From: Anthoceros angustus
Taxonomy: Eukaryota > Streptophyta > Anthocerotopsida > Anthocerotales > Anthocerotaceae
Direction: 5' to 3'
Length of the DNA: 64,000 nucleotides
NCBI GenBank assembly: GCA_010909165.1
Contig: MU008158.1
Span: 3,373,478 to 3,437,477 of the forward strand
Positions 44,953 through 55,710 of the stretch are shown here, in pieces. The position numbers and the translations under genes were made by a program. Within the stretch, counting starts at the first letter, position 1, and each line of letters begins with the position of its first letter. The notes beneath the pieces were generated by a model. It worked only from the letters and a program-made list of their open reading frames with translations, had not been told where the DNA came from and ran no database searches.

Positions 44953-46423
44953 AGTCGAAGAGCAGAGGGACCGGACCTTACCGGGTGGTAGAGTCTCTCA
45001 TCTCATGTCATCGCTTCCCCACTTGGTTGTACTTCGGGGAGTGGGCAGTCCCAGTGGCAAGGGGACTCTGTGGCACTCCCTCCCTCATGTATGTACTGCA
45101 ATGGTGTCCGCCTGCTGGTGGCGGTGGAAAACGGGCAGCTACGCGTGTGTTGTCGACGCAAACGGGCAATCGTGTTGATAGACAGTGAGGAACATGCACA
45201 TGGCTTAGCTGTACAATTTGGGTGGAAAGAGAGTAGAATTTGGGTGTGTTTGTGACAAGCCTTTACCCTTCTGCTTCCATTAGGCAGCTGGAGTGATGCC
45301 CTTCCCTTGGGGCATCCAGCATCCAGAATCCAGCATCCAGCAAATCGGTGCTGTTATCACCAGCTAGCTGGTGTCCCCCTCGTGTGTCAGTGCGCCCCTG
45401 GTGGGGCTGGCTAGCGATGTTCCAAGATTGTGCCAGATCTTTTGTGCTGTATGTTTGGTGGCGATGGAGGAATCTGCAGTGGCAGCCACGTCTGATGCTT
45501 GTGTTCATGTTATTAGGTGGCAGGTCTGGTATGTGGGTAAGCTGCGTTTGGTAGCAAGTCATGTCGGCTGCTGTGGAGGGGTCCATGGGGGCAGGGGGAT
45601 GATAACCTTCAGTGGGTTCTGGAAGCAACATGACGGAGTTGCATATGTAAACGTAGCATAACACCAAGGGCAGGCCAGGGCCTTGGGCTGCACACAGTGG
45701 GTAGCAGCCTTGTTGTGCGGGTCCCACCCACCCACCAGTCGTACGCCGGCCGCACAAATTCAATGATGCTGACTGCATACTGCATACTGCATACTGCATG
45801 AATGGCCCCGTCGCAGTAGGACTAGGACTGAGGAGGTGTCAACAATCTACGAAATATGAATATCCAAAAAGCGGACGAGATACGGAAGTCAGACAGAGCT
45901 TGACCCAATTGCATTGCGCACCCGAAAAGCATGAAAGCTTTTAGAGCTCGCTCGTTTTCACAGCCCATGTGTGTCAACACTGTGGACGGCAGGCGTCGGA
46001 CCGAGAACTTGACCCAATTGCAATTGCACGCTAGCCCATGCGTGTCAAGACAGTCGTGAACCAGGTGTCAAAGCGTCGTTAACACCATCAAAATCCTTCA
46101 AACACCTCGCCGCTCCGCACTAAGAGGAGAATCTCATGTCTTGGTAGACGTCAAAGGTGGAAGGACTGTCAGCCGGTGCTGAAGAGAAAAGAGTCGCACT
46201 TGTGCTTCTGGTCTTGGGGGTCTTGAGGGTCTTCGGACCGACGCCTCATCCGTACGACAAGTGGAGTCCGGTGCCTATTATATATATTTACGAGTTGGCG
46301 ACGAGCTCGGTCGGGGCAATCGATATCGTCGCTAGCATCGAGAGTGAGAAGCATTCGGGCCGTCGACGTCCCCTTGGCTGGCCACCTCGCCTCTGGGTCC
46401 CTGCGCTGCCTTGGTTCACGCCG
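44953..46423. other. Intergenic, with TATA box of GST 3
   Basis: No gene recognised. A 'catactg' microsatellite (four units) lies at about 45774-45799. 'attatatatatttacg' (about 46277-46292) is a strong TATA box about 135-145 bases before the GST 3 start codon. Confidence 0.55.
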
Positions 46424-47517
46424 ATGGCACCCTCCACTCCCACCTCCGCCTTCGACGGTAGCACCAGCTCCATCACATTGTATGGCATGTGGCTGTCTGC
46501 ACCAACCATGAAAGTTGCACTCGCCCTGGTGGAGAAGCAGGTGGATTTCGAGTTTCGTGTGGTACAGATTCTGAAAGGAGAGCACAAGCGAGCCGACTAC
46601 CAGGCCAAGAATGTGCGCTAGCCTGCTCACTCGATTCCGCTGCTGTACAACGTTTCCTCTTCCTGCGCGTGCTGATCCCTTGTGAAAATTTGACAGCCCT
46701 TCGGACAAGTCCCTTGCTTGGAGGATGGCGACATCACGCTATGGGGTACGCTGCCACTGCCATCGATATCGTTGCTGGCCCAGGCTTACCACTTTCGAAT
46801 TGGTGTGCCTCCAGATTTCATTCTCTTCACACAAGTTTATTTGTTTGGAAGTAGCATGGCTGACTGTGGGGGGGGAGGGGGGGGATGGATGTGGCAGAGT
46901 CTGGGGCGATCATCCGCTACATCGTGGACAGGTATCCCGCACGAGGACCGAGCCTGTATGGGAGAAACGAGAAGGAGAGGGCGTATGTGGAGCAATGGCT
47001 GGAAGCGTGCGGGCAGAATTACATTCCAAACGTGGTACAAGTGGTGCGGCAGGCAGCCTTCCCCTTCGTGTATCCTCAGAACGACGCTGTGCTGCAGCAG
47101 AGCTTGGAGAGTCTGGGCGGCATCCTGGACGTTTACGAGCGAAGGCTGGAGGTGAGCAAGTATCTGGCAGGGGACTTCTTCTCCCTGGCTGACCTGTCGC
47201 ACATCCCCTACACGCACCACATGGTTGGCCACTCGGCAGCAGGGGCGGAGCTCATCAACAGTCGCAGGCACGTGAAAGCCTGGTGGCAGGACATCACTTC
47301 TCGCCCCGCCTGGAACACGGTGCGAGAAAAGTGTGCTGCGGACTTCGCTGGCCTCGCTCGACTCTTGACGCAGCTCAAACCTTCACACCCATGTTCCATC
47401 CCCTCCCTCCCAGGAGCAGGAGCAGGGGCAGGGGCAGGGGCAGGGGCAGGGGCAGGGGCAGGGGCAGCAGCAGGAGCAGGTGGTGACCCAGAATTAGGAG
47501 AAGAGCAGGTGGTGTGA
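46424..47517 (+). CDS. Glutathione S-transferase, phi class, long tail (GST 3)
   Basis: Three exons (46424-46612, 46697-46745, 46898-47517) give 285 residues, about 70 more than GST 1. A Ser/Thr-rich N-terminal extension of about 15 residues precedes ITLYGMWLSAPT, where S25 is the phi catalytic serine. PFGQVPCLEDGD and ESGAIIRYIVDRYP follow. The helical domain has ERAYVEQWLEACGQNY, SKYLAGDFFSLADLSHIPYT and WWQDITSRPAW, clearly closest to GST 1. After the normal end, the frame continues about 50 residues through a Gly-Ala repeat encoded by 'ggggca' units (about 47417-47470). That tail is low complexity and may vary by slippage. Intron positions match GST 2. Confidence 0.92.
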
Positions 47518-48900
47518 CCCAGAATTAGGATTGTTACTGCCACGCTGTTTGCTGCTACAATGTTTTATGTTGTTGCCCAGGCTGTAACATATAATATAGG
47601 CCCTTGGCACACAGTCTGCCACAATTTTTCTCTTTCCGCGATTTCGCGATTTCGCGATTTCGCGATTTGCTGCTACAATGGCTTTATGTTGTTGCCCAGG
47701 CTGCCATTGTACAACAACATCGCAGGCTTACGGAGACCTGAGCTCCTCCCCGTCATGCTTCGTGTCCCCGCCATGCTTCGTACAGGAACACGGGATAGGG
47801 GAAGGGAGAGGCTGCGAGCGGTACGGTGAACAGGCGAGTGCCTCTCGCCTCTTCATTTACTGATGACATTTAAGCGACGGGCCCTTGATCGACACATCCT
47901 CATGTGTATGTATTTTTTAGAGAGTCGCGCGCCAAGACCACACGCGAGGGAGGTTGGCGCGCCCATGTCAGTGATATTTACAGCCTGAGACATAAGAACT
48001 CTCGCGGGCGTTACCCGTGCACACGCTTTAACCTCTCAGCCAAAGCCGGTACGATCGCAGTTCTTGGTTCGCTGTTTTTTAATCCTTAATTTTAATCCCC
48101 TCTCGGCACGCCATCACTTACTTCCCTAGTTTGCAGGTCTTATCCACCTTTATCTTTGTAGTGCTCCTAACAGTGAACAAGCATAACATAAAATAGAATT
48201 TTTTTTCACATACATATCCATCAAAAAGCCCACCTCATTCAATTCAACTCAATTCAATTCAATTCAAAGTGTAAGCTCTACAAGAAAATCAAATTTGTGC
48301 CCATAAAGGTTGATAAGAATAAATCCATATTATAAATGATTATAGATCGTCGCATGCTGATGTAAGTCGTAGTCTCCATACATAAACTCCTATAGTTTCC
48401 ATAGTATTATATAGACTCCATTAAACAAATTCGTATCCATACACATAGATAGATAAGGATAGATTTATTGTTTTTTAATAACTCAATTAATTTGATCATG
48501 AGAAGAGGTTGAAATTAAAATATTGTATAAAAATATTTTTTAATAACTCAATTAATTTGATCATGAGAGAGATTGAAATTAGAATATTTAATACAAATGC
48601 TTCGCTAAGGAATCACGCGGTTGGTCATAGTACATGGTGCAAGCAGCAGAATAATATGGAGGAAAGCTGCTTCCTTTTATACAAGTTTACTTGCATAGTG
48701 CAAGCAGCAGAATAATATGGAGGAAAGCTGCCTCCTTTTATACAATTTTACTTAACATACATGCATATGTCCATATATGCAAGGAGGAGTTGCACGTGTA
48801 TGCAGGTGATTGGGGAGGAAGAGAGGAGAGTGATCCGGATGAGGTGGGATTCGCAACGGACATGGCAACCAGTGTAGAGCGAGCGGAATCGCGGGAAGCA
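47518..48900. repeat. Intergenic with several short duplications
   Basis: 'gctgctacaatg..tttatgttgttgcccaggctg' occurs at about 47550 and 47668. 'cgcgattt' is repeated four times at about 47637-47668. 'tttaataactcaattaatttgatcatgaga' (two overlapping parts) occurs at about 48472 and 48539. A block of about 62 bases beginning 'gtgcaagcagcagaataata' is duplicated in tandem (about 48636-48755). No gene recognised. Confidence 0.8.
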
Positions 48901-49278
48901 GGTGGAGCCTGGGCCACACGTCTGGTCGGATCTGCTCACTGCTGACTCTGGTCTGCTGGGAATTTGCCGATTGGGAATCCCGAAAGCTGGCAAAGGCTTA
49001 GGCAAAGGCCAATGCCAATGCCAAAGCCAGAGACATTTACCTCCACCAACAACCACTGTGCAGCTTCCGATCAACACGACGCAAACAGTAGGTGCAACCA
49101 ATGAGGGAATGTCCGTCCACCTGCCCCTCTTGCCCCGAATTGGACACTTTCAATTTGCCATAACACCAAAACACACGCCCGCCCCCGGGCCCGTCTCCAC
49201 ATACCCCCACTCGCCCTTCAGACAGGCTCCTCGCATAGTCTATTCGGGACAGTGGAAAAGCTGGGTGGTGACTCAACC

Positions 49279-51027
49279 ATGGCTGCTGCCGCGGCCCTGG
49301 GAGCGCAGAACGCCGGCTGCTGCAGGACCGCGCCCGCGCCTCCGCCGCAGCTGCACCTGCGGAGCGCGCATCTGCAATCCGCTGCCCCGACATCGGCCAA
49401 GCTCCGCGCCTGGCCGCAGCTGCAGTCGGGGCTGCTGGCAGCAGCTAGCCCGCTTCTGAGGAGGAGGCATGCAGGAGCTGGGGCTGGGGTTGGAACTGAA
49501 ACCCTAGGTCTCGATCAGAGCAGCGGGAGCAGGAGGAGGACGAGCGTGTCGGTGAGGGCCTCGTCGTCCTCTGCGGCCGTGCCGGCTCCAGCTCCCAAGG
49601 CGGCTGAGGCATGGCAGGGGGCGGCGCTCAAGCCGCTGGCTGCGTCCATCATCACCGGCGTGCTGCTGTGGATCATCCCGCCTCCGGCTGGGGTGGCCAA
49701 GAACGCGTGGCAGCTGCTGGCCATCTTCCTGGCCACCATCGTGGGGATCATCACGCAGCCGCTGCCGCTGGGGGCCGTGGCGCTCATGGGCCTGGGGGCC
49801 ACCGTGCTCACCAAGACGCTCACCTTCGGAGCCGCCTTCAGCGCCTTCGGAGATCCCATCCCCTGGCTCATCGCGCTCGCCTTCTTCTTCGCGCGGGGCT
49901 TCATCAAGACGGGGTTGGGGAACCGGGTGGCGTACCAGTTTGTGGCGCTCTTCGGGAAGACCAGCTTGGGTTTGGGGTACAGTCTGGTGTTCAGCGAGGC
50001 GCTGCTGGCGCCCGCCATCCCCTCCGTGTCCGCTAGGGCTGGCGGGATCTTCCTCCCGCTCGTCAAGTCGCTCTGCATCGCATGCGGGAGCAGGGCGGGA
50101 GACGGCACGGAGAAGAAGCTCGGGGCCTGGCTCATGCTCACCTGCTTCCAGACTTCTGTCATATCTTCCGCTATGTTCCTCACGGGTATGGCTGCCAACC
50201 CTCTCACTGTCAATTTGACGGAGACGGCGATCGGGCAGACTATCGGGTGGACCGACTGGGCCGTGGCTGCCATTGTGCCGGGGGTGGTTTCTCTGCTTCT
50301 GGTGCCTCTGCTGCTGTATATCCTCTACCCTCCCACTGTCAAGAGCAGCCCTGATGCACCCAGGCTGGCTCGGGAGAATCTGGCCAAGATGGGCCCCATG
50401 TCCAAGAACGAGATTATTATGGCAGGAACATTGTTGGGCACAGTTGGTCTGTGGGTCTTCGGAGGAGTGATCGGGGTGGATGCTGTCACTGCTGCTATCC
50501 TGGGGCTGTCTGTGTTGCTTTCAACAGGTGTTGTCACATGGAAGGAGTGTCTCGGGGAGTCTGTAGCCTGGGATACCCTCACCTGGTTCGCAGCTCTCAT
50601 TGCCATGGCTGGTTATCTCAACAAGTACGGCCTTATCGCCTGGTTTTCCCAGACTGTGGTCAAGGTTGTTGGTGGCTTGGGCTTGCAATGGCAGGCTTCC
50701 TTCGGCATCCTCGTCCTGCTCTACTTCTACTCCCACTATTTCTTTGCCAGCGGGGCGGCCCACATTGGAGCCATGTTCACCGCCTTTCTGTCTGTGGCCA
50801 CTGCCCTCGGGACGCCTCCTCTCTTTGCGGCCTTGGTTTTGGCTTTCCTGTCCAACATTATGGGTGGCCTCACACACTATGGTATTGGCTCTGCACCTGT
50901 CTTCTACGGAGCTAACTATGTTCCTCTGTCTACTTGGTGGGGTTACGGCTTCCTTATTAGCGTCGTCAACATCGTCATCTGGCTTGGAGTTGGGGGGGTC
51001 TGGTGGAAGGTGTTGGGATTGTGGTGA
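49279..51027 (+). CDS. DIT1: Chloroplast 2-oxoglutarate/malate translocator (DiT1)
   Basis: Intronless, 582 residues from ATG 49279; an in-frame ATG at 49252 would add nine. It exchanges 2-oxoglutarate for malate across the inner chloroplast envelope, supplying carbon skeletons for ammonia assimilation and photorespiration. It belongs to the DASS family. The first about 95 residues are Ala/Ser/Arg-rich with no acidic cluster, as in a plastid transit peptide. The mature protein starts near AEAWQGAALKPLAAS. About 12-14 hydrophobic segments follow, with GIITQPLPLGAVALMGLGA, SAFGDPIPWLIALAFFFARG, ARAGGIFLPLVKSL, QTSVISSAMFLTGMAANPL, SVAWDTLTWFAALIAMAGYL and FFASGAAHIGAMFTAFLS. The similarity by eye is to DiT1 rather than DiT2. 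Confidence 0.95.
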   Translation: MAAAAALGAQNAGCCRTAPAPPPQLHLRSAHLQSAAPTSAKLRAWPQLQSGLLAAASPLLRRRHAGAGAGVGTETLGLDQSSGSRRRTSVSVRASSSSAAVPAPAPKAAEAWQGAALKPLAASIITGVLLWIIPPPAGVAKNAWQLLAIFLATIVGIITQPLPLGAVALMGLGATVLTKTLTFGAAFSAFGDPIPWLIALAFFFARGFIKTGLGNRVAYQFVALFGKTSLGLGYSLVFSEALLAPAIPSVSARAGGIFLPLVKSLCIACGSRAGDGTEKKLGAWLMLTCFQTSVISSAMFLTGMAANPLTVNLTETAIGQTIGWTDWAVAAIVPGVVSLLLVPLLLYILYPPTVKSSPDAPRLARENLAKMGPMSKNEIIMAGTLLGTVGLWVFGGVIGVDAVTAAILGLSVLLSTGVVTWKECLGESVAWDTLTWFAALIAMAGYLNKYGLIAWFSQTVVKVVGGLGLQWQASFGILVLLYFYSHYFFASGAAHIGAMFTAFLSVATALGTPPLFAALVLAFLSNIMGGLTHYGIGSAPVFYGANYVPLSTWWGYGFLISVVNIVIWLGVGGVWWKVLGLW

Positions 51028-51847
51028 GTTGAGGTGAGGTGAGGTGAGCAAACATTTTTCATCGGGTGGGAGACTGGACTCCACCAACAAACACTGGGGT
51101 TCATGGAAGGAGCAACAACAATCACAACAGGTGCTCAAAAGTCTCACCTGCCAGGAGTATGAGTGGGATTGGGTTTTGTATTCTTCGTCACATTGAACAG
51201 CATTCTTTGCTCGCTGCCGGATTCCAGAGTTTTTTTCTTTGTTGGGAGGAGGTGGTTGAAGCTATTAATTTAGAGTTGCATGCAACCGGTCTGTGTCCTT
51301 GAAACCCTCGAGAGTCATGGATCCTCCAGCATCTTCCTTTCGGCTTGTCCAGCGACCCACACTAGTGTTCTGTAATTTAAGCTGTCTTGAGCTACGAGTA
51401 CGGGTCTAAGGCAACCAAAGTGCTTCCTCCCTCTCTCGAGAATATCAGGGAGGGGTCTGGGTCTTGACTCTTTTGTAGGTAGTGGTTTTTCTATGCAGTC
51501 ACCAAGCCGCAGGAGGCTTGCAAGATTTTGAACCCGCTCCACGATTTTGAAATCTGGTTCCGTTTGGCGTAACCAGGCTTAAAATAATAAAGCTATTCAA
51601 CTTTGGTATAAATCGTTGCCGGCTCTCATAACACGCCGTGTAGCAGGGCGTCTTCAGCCATGCCAGTTCAATCTACGTTTACATCCAGCAAGGCTTCTTC
51701 AGCCATGCTCAGCTGTAGGGTATCAAATTGTCAGCTTGAGGTGAGCAGTTGGACATTCTGGAGGCGGAGGTGGAGGTTGAGGTGGAGATGATTCTGCAGG
51801 TGGAAGGGAAGGTGGGTCTAGAGAGGAATCGATGAGGCATTTTGTCT
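51028..51847. other. Intergenic (DIT1 3'UTR and spacer)
   Basis: Begins with a short 'gaggtgaggtgaggtga' run after the stop codon. A 'ggaggtggaggttgaggtgg' purine run lies near 51763. No gene recognised. Confidence 0.5.
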
Positions 51848-52645
51848 TCAGGATCTCCAGCTGTGTGAGAACATCACGCTGGGTCTATGCCTGCCAAAAA
51901 CCTGCAGCCACTGGACGGCCAAATTGGCCAGGCTCTGGATGGACTTCCTTCCACGCTGGGTGCCGAAAGTAGGCAACATGTGGACATCAATCAGCGTGTG
52001 CCAAGCCCCGCAGCTGATGTGGGGAAACGCATGGTCACCAGACTCACAGCCTGGCACTCTCTGCTGAAGTCCAAGGGGGCCTGGGCCGAAAGAAGCTCCA
52101 AAAGCACGACGCCAAAGCTGTAGACATCGCTCTTGGCTGGGAGCTGGAAGGACTGGTAGTACTCGGGATCGATGTAGCCAAGAGGGCCTTGAACAGCCTG
52201 CGTGGACACATGGGTGGCTTCCATGGGCACCAGTTTGGAGATGCCGAAATCCGCGGATATTGGCGGACTTCACATCCCGGTGGAAGATGGGCGGGTTGGC
52301 TGCGGAATGCAAGTACGCCAACGCCTCGGCCGTCTGAACGGCAATATCCAGGCGCTGCGTCCAGCTCAGTCTGGACGAGCCTTGCTCCCCCTGGAGATGC
52401 TCGTACAGCGTGCCGTTGGGCACGTACTCGAACACCAGCAGAGCAATCTTGCTCTCCAGGCAGCAGCCCAGGAGCCGCACCAGGTGACGATGGTTCACCT
52501 GTGACAGGTTCTTCACTTCGTTCAGAAACTGGTGCTCGTCGCCCACAGATCCCTTGATGGCCACTCTGGTGCCGTCGCTGAGCCTGCCGCTACACACCCT
52601 GCCGAATCCGTCCACTCCGATCTCCAAGCCGTCGGAGAATTTGGC
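51848..52645 (-). pseudogene. Receptor-like kinase pseudogene (WAK-like), truncated
   Basis: The minus-strand kinase domain begins abruptly with a Gly-rich loop (IGVDGFGRVCSGRLSDGTRV) and VAIK lysine. HRHLVRLLGCCLES, LLVFEYVPNGTLYEHL, AEALAYLHSAANPPIFHRDV and KSANI follow. The frame then shifts: [13 protein letters not shown] and [16 protein letters not shown] appear in another frame. The end (LANLAVQWLQVFGRHRPSV) returns to the first. The activation-loop DFG region is disrupted. The extracellular and membrane parts are missing: the copy starts where the 5S-like repeat begins (about 52648). The sequence resembles WAK/WAK-like kinases. It cannot encode an active kinase. Confidence 0.85.
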
Positions 52646-52647
52646 CG

Positions 52648-52797
52648 TTACACATTTATAAGAACGCCGTGATTAAGCATCCTGAGGTTAGATAGGTACT
52701 TAGATGGGGTGCCTAAAGGGAGTGGATGCCTTGGTGCAAGTAGCTTAGGCATACCATGGTACAAGTTGTTGAGTACCAAGTCCCATGACGGAGCAAA
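52648..52797 (+). repeat. Second copy of the 5S-like dispersed repeat (inverted)
   Basis: Nearly the same sequence as the minus strand of 41255-41450, from 'acacatttataag' through 'gattaagcatcctgag', 'ggtacttagatgggg', 'tgcctaaagggagtgg' to 'taccaagtcc'. It sits exactly between the truncated kinase copy and the gypsy integrase fragment, suggesting it marks a rearrangement or insertion junction. Confidence 0.75.
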
Positions 52798-53760
52798 CAA
52801 ATCCGCGAGGTTTGTTGCAACCCCTGCCTATTCTAAGTGGGCTTTGGAAAAGTATATCAATGGATTTCATTATGCCATTACCAGCCAGTAATGGACACAC
52901 AGCAATCAAGACAGTGGTTGATAGATTCAGCAAGCAAGCAAGCACACTTCATCCCTACGAAGAAGCGAGTGAAAGCTTCTGAAGTTGCTCAGTTGTTCAA
53001 GAAGCATGTATATGTGTTACATGGAGTACCTATGCAGATTGTGAGTGACAGAGATCCCAGATTTACTGCAGAGTTTTGGCAACAGCTTATGAAGAGCTTA
53101 GGAGTGCAATTATGTATGAGCACAGCGTACCACCCTGATACAGATGGATCAACAGAGAGGGTGAACAGAATCCAAGAAGAATACTTACGACACTATGTAC
53201 AGATGGACCAGCGAGACTGGAGTAATCATCTTGAGGATGCAGAATTTTGTTATAATAACACTGTACATAGCTCCACAAGCTACACACCTTTTCAGATGAC
53301 AGGTAACGAAGCAATGGACGTAGTTTCCATGTTGAATGCTAGCGTGTTTGAGACAGCAACAAGAGAACCACGTGAATTCATTGAGCGGTTAAGGGCCAGG
53401 CATGAAGTTGCTAAGAAGATATTGGCCAAGGCTCAGGACAAGCAAAAGAAGTTTGCTGACAGGCACAGGCAAGAGGCAGAGTTTCAAGTAGGAGACGAGG
53501 TGTGGGTGAAATTGAAGAATTTCCCACTACCACAAGGGCTGACCTCAAAGTTAAGGCCTAAGTATGGAGGACCTTTCATAGTTCTGAAGCGCATTGGAAA
53601 TGTGGCTTACAAACTACAACTGCCTGAATGGATCTTCTCTCATAATGTGTTTCATGTCTCTTTGCTGAAACCATTTGTGATTTCGAAAGAGAATGAAGAT
53701 ATGAACACGAAGGATTATGTCATCCTGGTTCAACACAATCATGGTCTCGGAGATTGTTGA
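52798..53760 (+). mobile_element. Ty3/gypsy integrase with chromodomain-like end, frame-shifted
   Basis: The first part (about 52798-52940) has [19 protein letters not shown] and VVDRFSKQA, the first catalytic Asp regions of a gypsy integrase. A four-base repeat (aagc) then shifts the frame. The second part (about 52940-53760) has [60 protein letters not shown] and [10 protein letters not shown], that is, the rest of the core plus the GPY/F module. Everything upstream of the integrase is missing. Confidence 0.88.
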
Positions 53761-53932
53761 ATTCTTGGCGAGAGAAGTGCCGTCGTGGTAATGTACCGGT
53801 ATCTCGTAAGGCTTCGTGGTTATGCAGATCCTGTCTGGGTTTCACTTGAAGATGTGCAACAAGGATCATGGATGATCTCGCATTACACTGGAGGTCATTG
53901 AGGACAATGACATCTTCCCAGTGGGGAAGAGA

Positions 53933-54529
53933 GTAACGCCACTAGTGAAATAAGGTAGAAAGGTGAAAAGTTGAAAGAATTAAAAAGCTAAGTTAGTAGC
54001 TACCCTGTTAAGAAGATGCATGTGTTGCATGCTTCATGCAATGTCATGTTAGAGAGGAATTGCTACAGCCACAAAATGAAGAGCTGCCTAGAGAGGACTC
54101 TTAGTGATCAGTGGTAAGAATCCTAGATTTAATGCCTAGTTGAGGTCGCTGGGATATATAAGGGCTAGAGCAAGGGCTTTGAGGAACAAGTGGGACTCAC
54201 TCTTTGAGAGGGCAGTGCAAAGGCTGCAAGCCTTGTGTTGAGAGAGAGTGGAGAGCTAGCTAGTGAGCTTGTCATGGAATCAAGAGGTGAGCTGGCCATG
54301 AGATAGCCAAATTCCATTGTTGTATTCTTGCAATAAAGAGCAGCACCTCGAGGAGGTGGCCTGCGAGTCATCAGTGGACGGCGGGCTACTTGGAGCCTAG
54401 TGCTGTGTCGTAAGGTTGGGAGCGCTGAGAATCGTGCAAGTCTCTTGTGGAGTGAATTAGCGAGGTCCTAGACCGCTGGGAAGCCAACACTTGTTGCTTC
54501 CTTACTAGCTGCGCAGTGAGGGGTGTTAC
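53933..54529 (+). repeat. Gypsy LTR (about 597 bp)
   Basis: Bounded by GTAAC...GTTAC. It follows the integrase and a purine tract (gtggggaagagag, about 53921-53933), the place of a 3' LTR. Immediately downstream, 'tggtatcggagc' (54535-54546) is a primer-binding site like those matching initiator Met tRNA, the place after a 5' LTR. The same LTR is therefore shared between two element halves. An inverted relative lies at 55005-55617. Confidence 0.75.
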
Positions 54530-54583
54530 TTAAGTGGTATCGGAGCATAGTCCATTCCTCCGAGTGACTAGAGAGTGCACAAG

Positions 54584-54990
54584 ATGGTCAATGAGAAGCG
54601 TAAGGAGAGGCTGAAGAAGCACCAGTCTCCCGCCGATCATCCGCCTCAACCGCCTGAAGATTCATCATCGTCAGAACAAGAGGAAGTGAGAGCGCCGCCT
54701 GAGAGCATAGCAGGCCCATCTGGAGAGAAGTTAAAGGACTGGAAGAAACAGATGGTAAAAGTACTTTATCAAGTTCTTCCAAGTGTCTTGAACGACGTGA
54801 TGACTTCAAGGAAGAAGACAAAGGAAGAATCTAGAGCCCACAACTCAACAAGGTGAAGATGCGGAAGGATAACAAGAAGAAATCTTTCCGGCGAATTCAG
54901 CAAGCATCTTCAAAGTGGCTCCAAAATCGAGCATGAAGTTAGCTCTACCAGATCGTTATGAGGGAGAAAGAGATTTGCAAGTCTTTGGCT
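54584..54990 (+). mobile_element. Gypsy gag N-terminal fragment
   Basis: Starting at ATG 54584, just after the primer-binding site, 90 codons are open (KRKERLKKHQSPADHP.., DWKKQMVKVLYQVLPSVLND). After a frame break, 'MKLALPDRYEGERDLQVF' follows (about 54930-54985), typical of the start of a gag core. It then runs straight into an inverted primer-binding site and inverted LTR. Confidence 0.65.
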
Positions 54991-55004
54991 CTGATATCAC
55001 TAAA

Positions 55005-55617
55005 GTAACACCCCTCACTGCGCAGCCAGTAAGGAAGTGACAAGTGCTGGCTTCCTAGCTGTCTGGGACCTCGCTAATTCACTCCACAAGAGACTTGCAC
55101 GATTCTCAGCGCTCTCAACCTTGCGACACAGCACTAGGCTCCAAGTAGCCCACCGTCCACTGATGACTCGCAGGCCACCTCCTCGAGGTGCTGCTCTTTA
55201 TTACAAGAATACAACAATGGGATGTGGCTATCTACGCCCAACTGGCTACTGCCCTTGATTCCATGACAAGCTCACTAGCTAACTCTCCACAGCTCTCTCA
55301 ACACACGGCTTGCAGCGCACACTTGCCCTCTCAAAGAGTGAGTCCAACTTGTTCTTCAAAGCCCTTGCTCTAGCCCTTCTATATCCCGCAGCTTAACCTC
55401 AACTAGGCAGCTGTTAAATCTAGGGATTCTTCCAGACCACTGATCACTAAAAGTCCTCTCCAGGCAGCTCTTCATTTATGGCTGTAGCAATTCCTCTTTA
55501 ACAGGATATTGCATGAAGCGTGCAATACATACATCTTCATAACAGCGCAGCTACTAACTTAGCTTTTTATTTCTTTCAACTTTTCACCTTTCTACCTAAT
55601 TTCACCAGTACCGTTAC
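55005..55617 (-). repeat. Inverted gypsy LTR, facing the first
   Basis: The reverse complement matches the 53933-54529 LTR along its length: same ends GTAAC/GTTAC and shared blocks such as 'gaggaattgctacagcc' and 'cctcgaggaggtggcctg'. There are scattered differences and short indels. 'gatatcagagc' on the minus strand at about 54988-54999 is its primer-binding site. The two LTRs thus point toward each other with only 475 bases between them. Confidence 0.8.
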
Positions 55618-55710
55618 TCATACAGTAGATTACATTTCCGTTGGACTAGATTATCTGCCTGACGCGCCCTATACATAGCTAGTCCTCTATCTAGCTTACA
55701 ACTTACAAAG

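Noticed and set aside
49515-50273. 252-codon antisense frame within DIT1
   Set aside because: Shadow of a GC-rich coding sequence; no recognisable protein.
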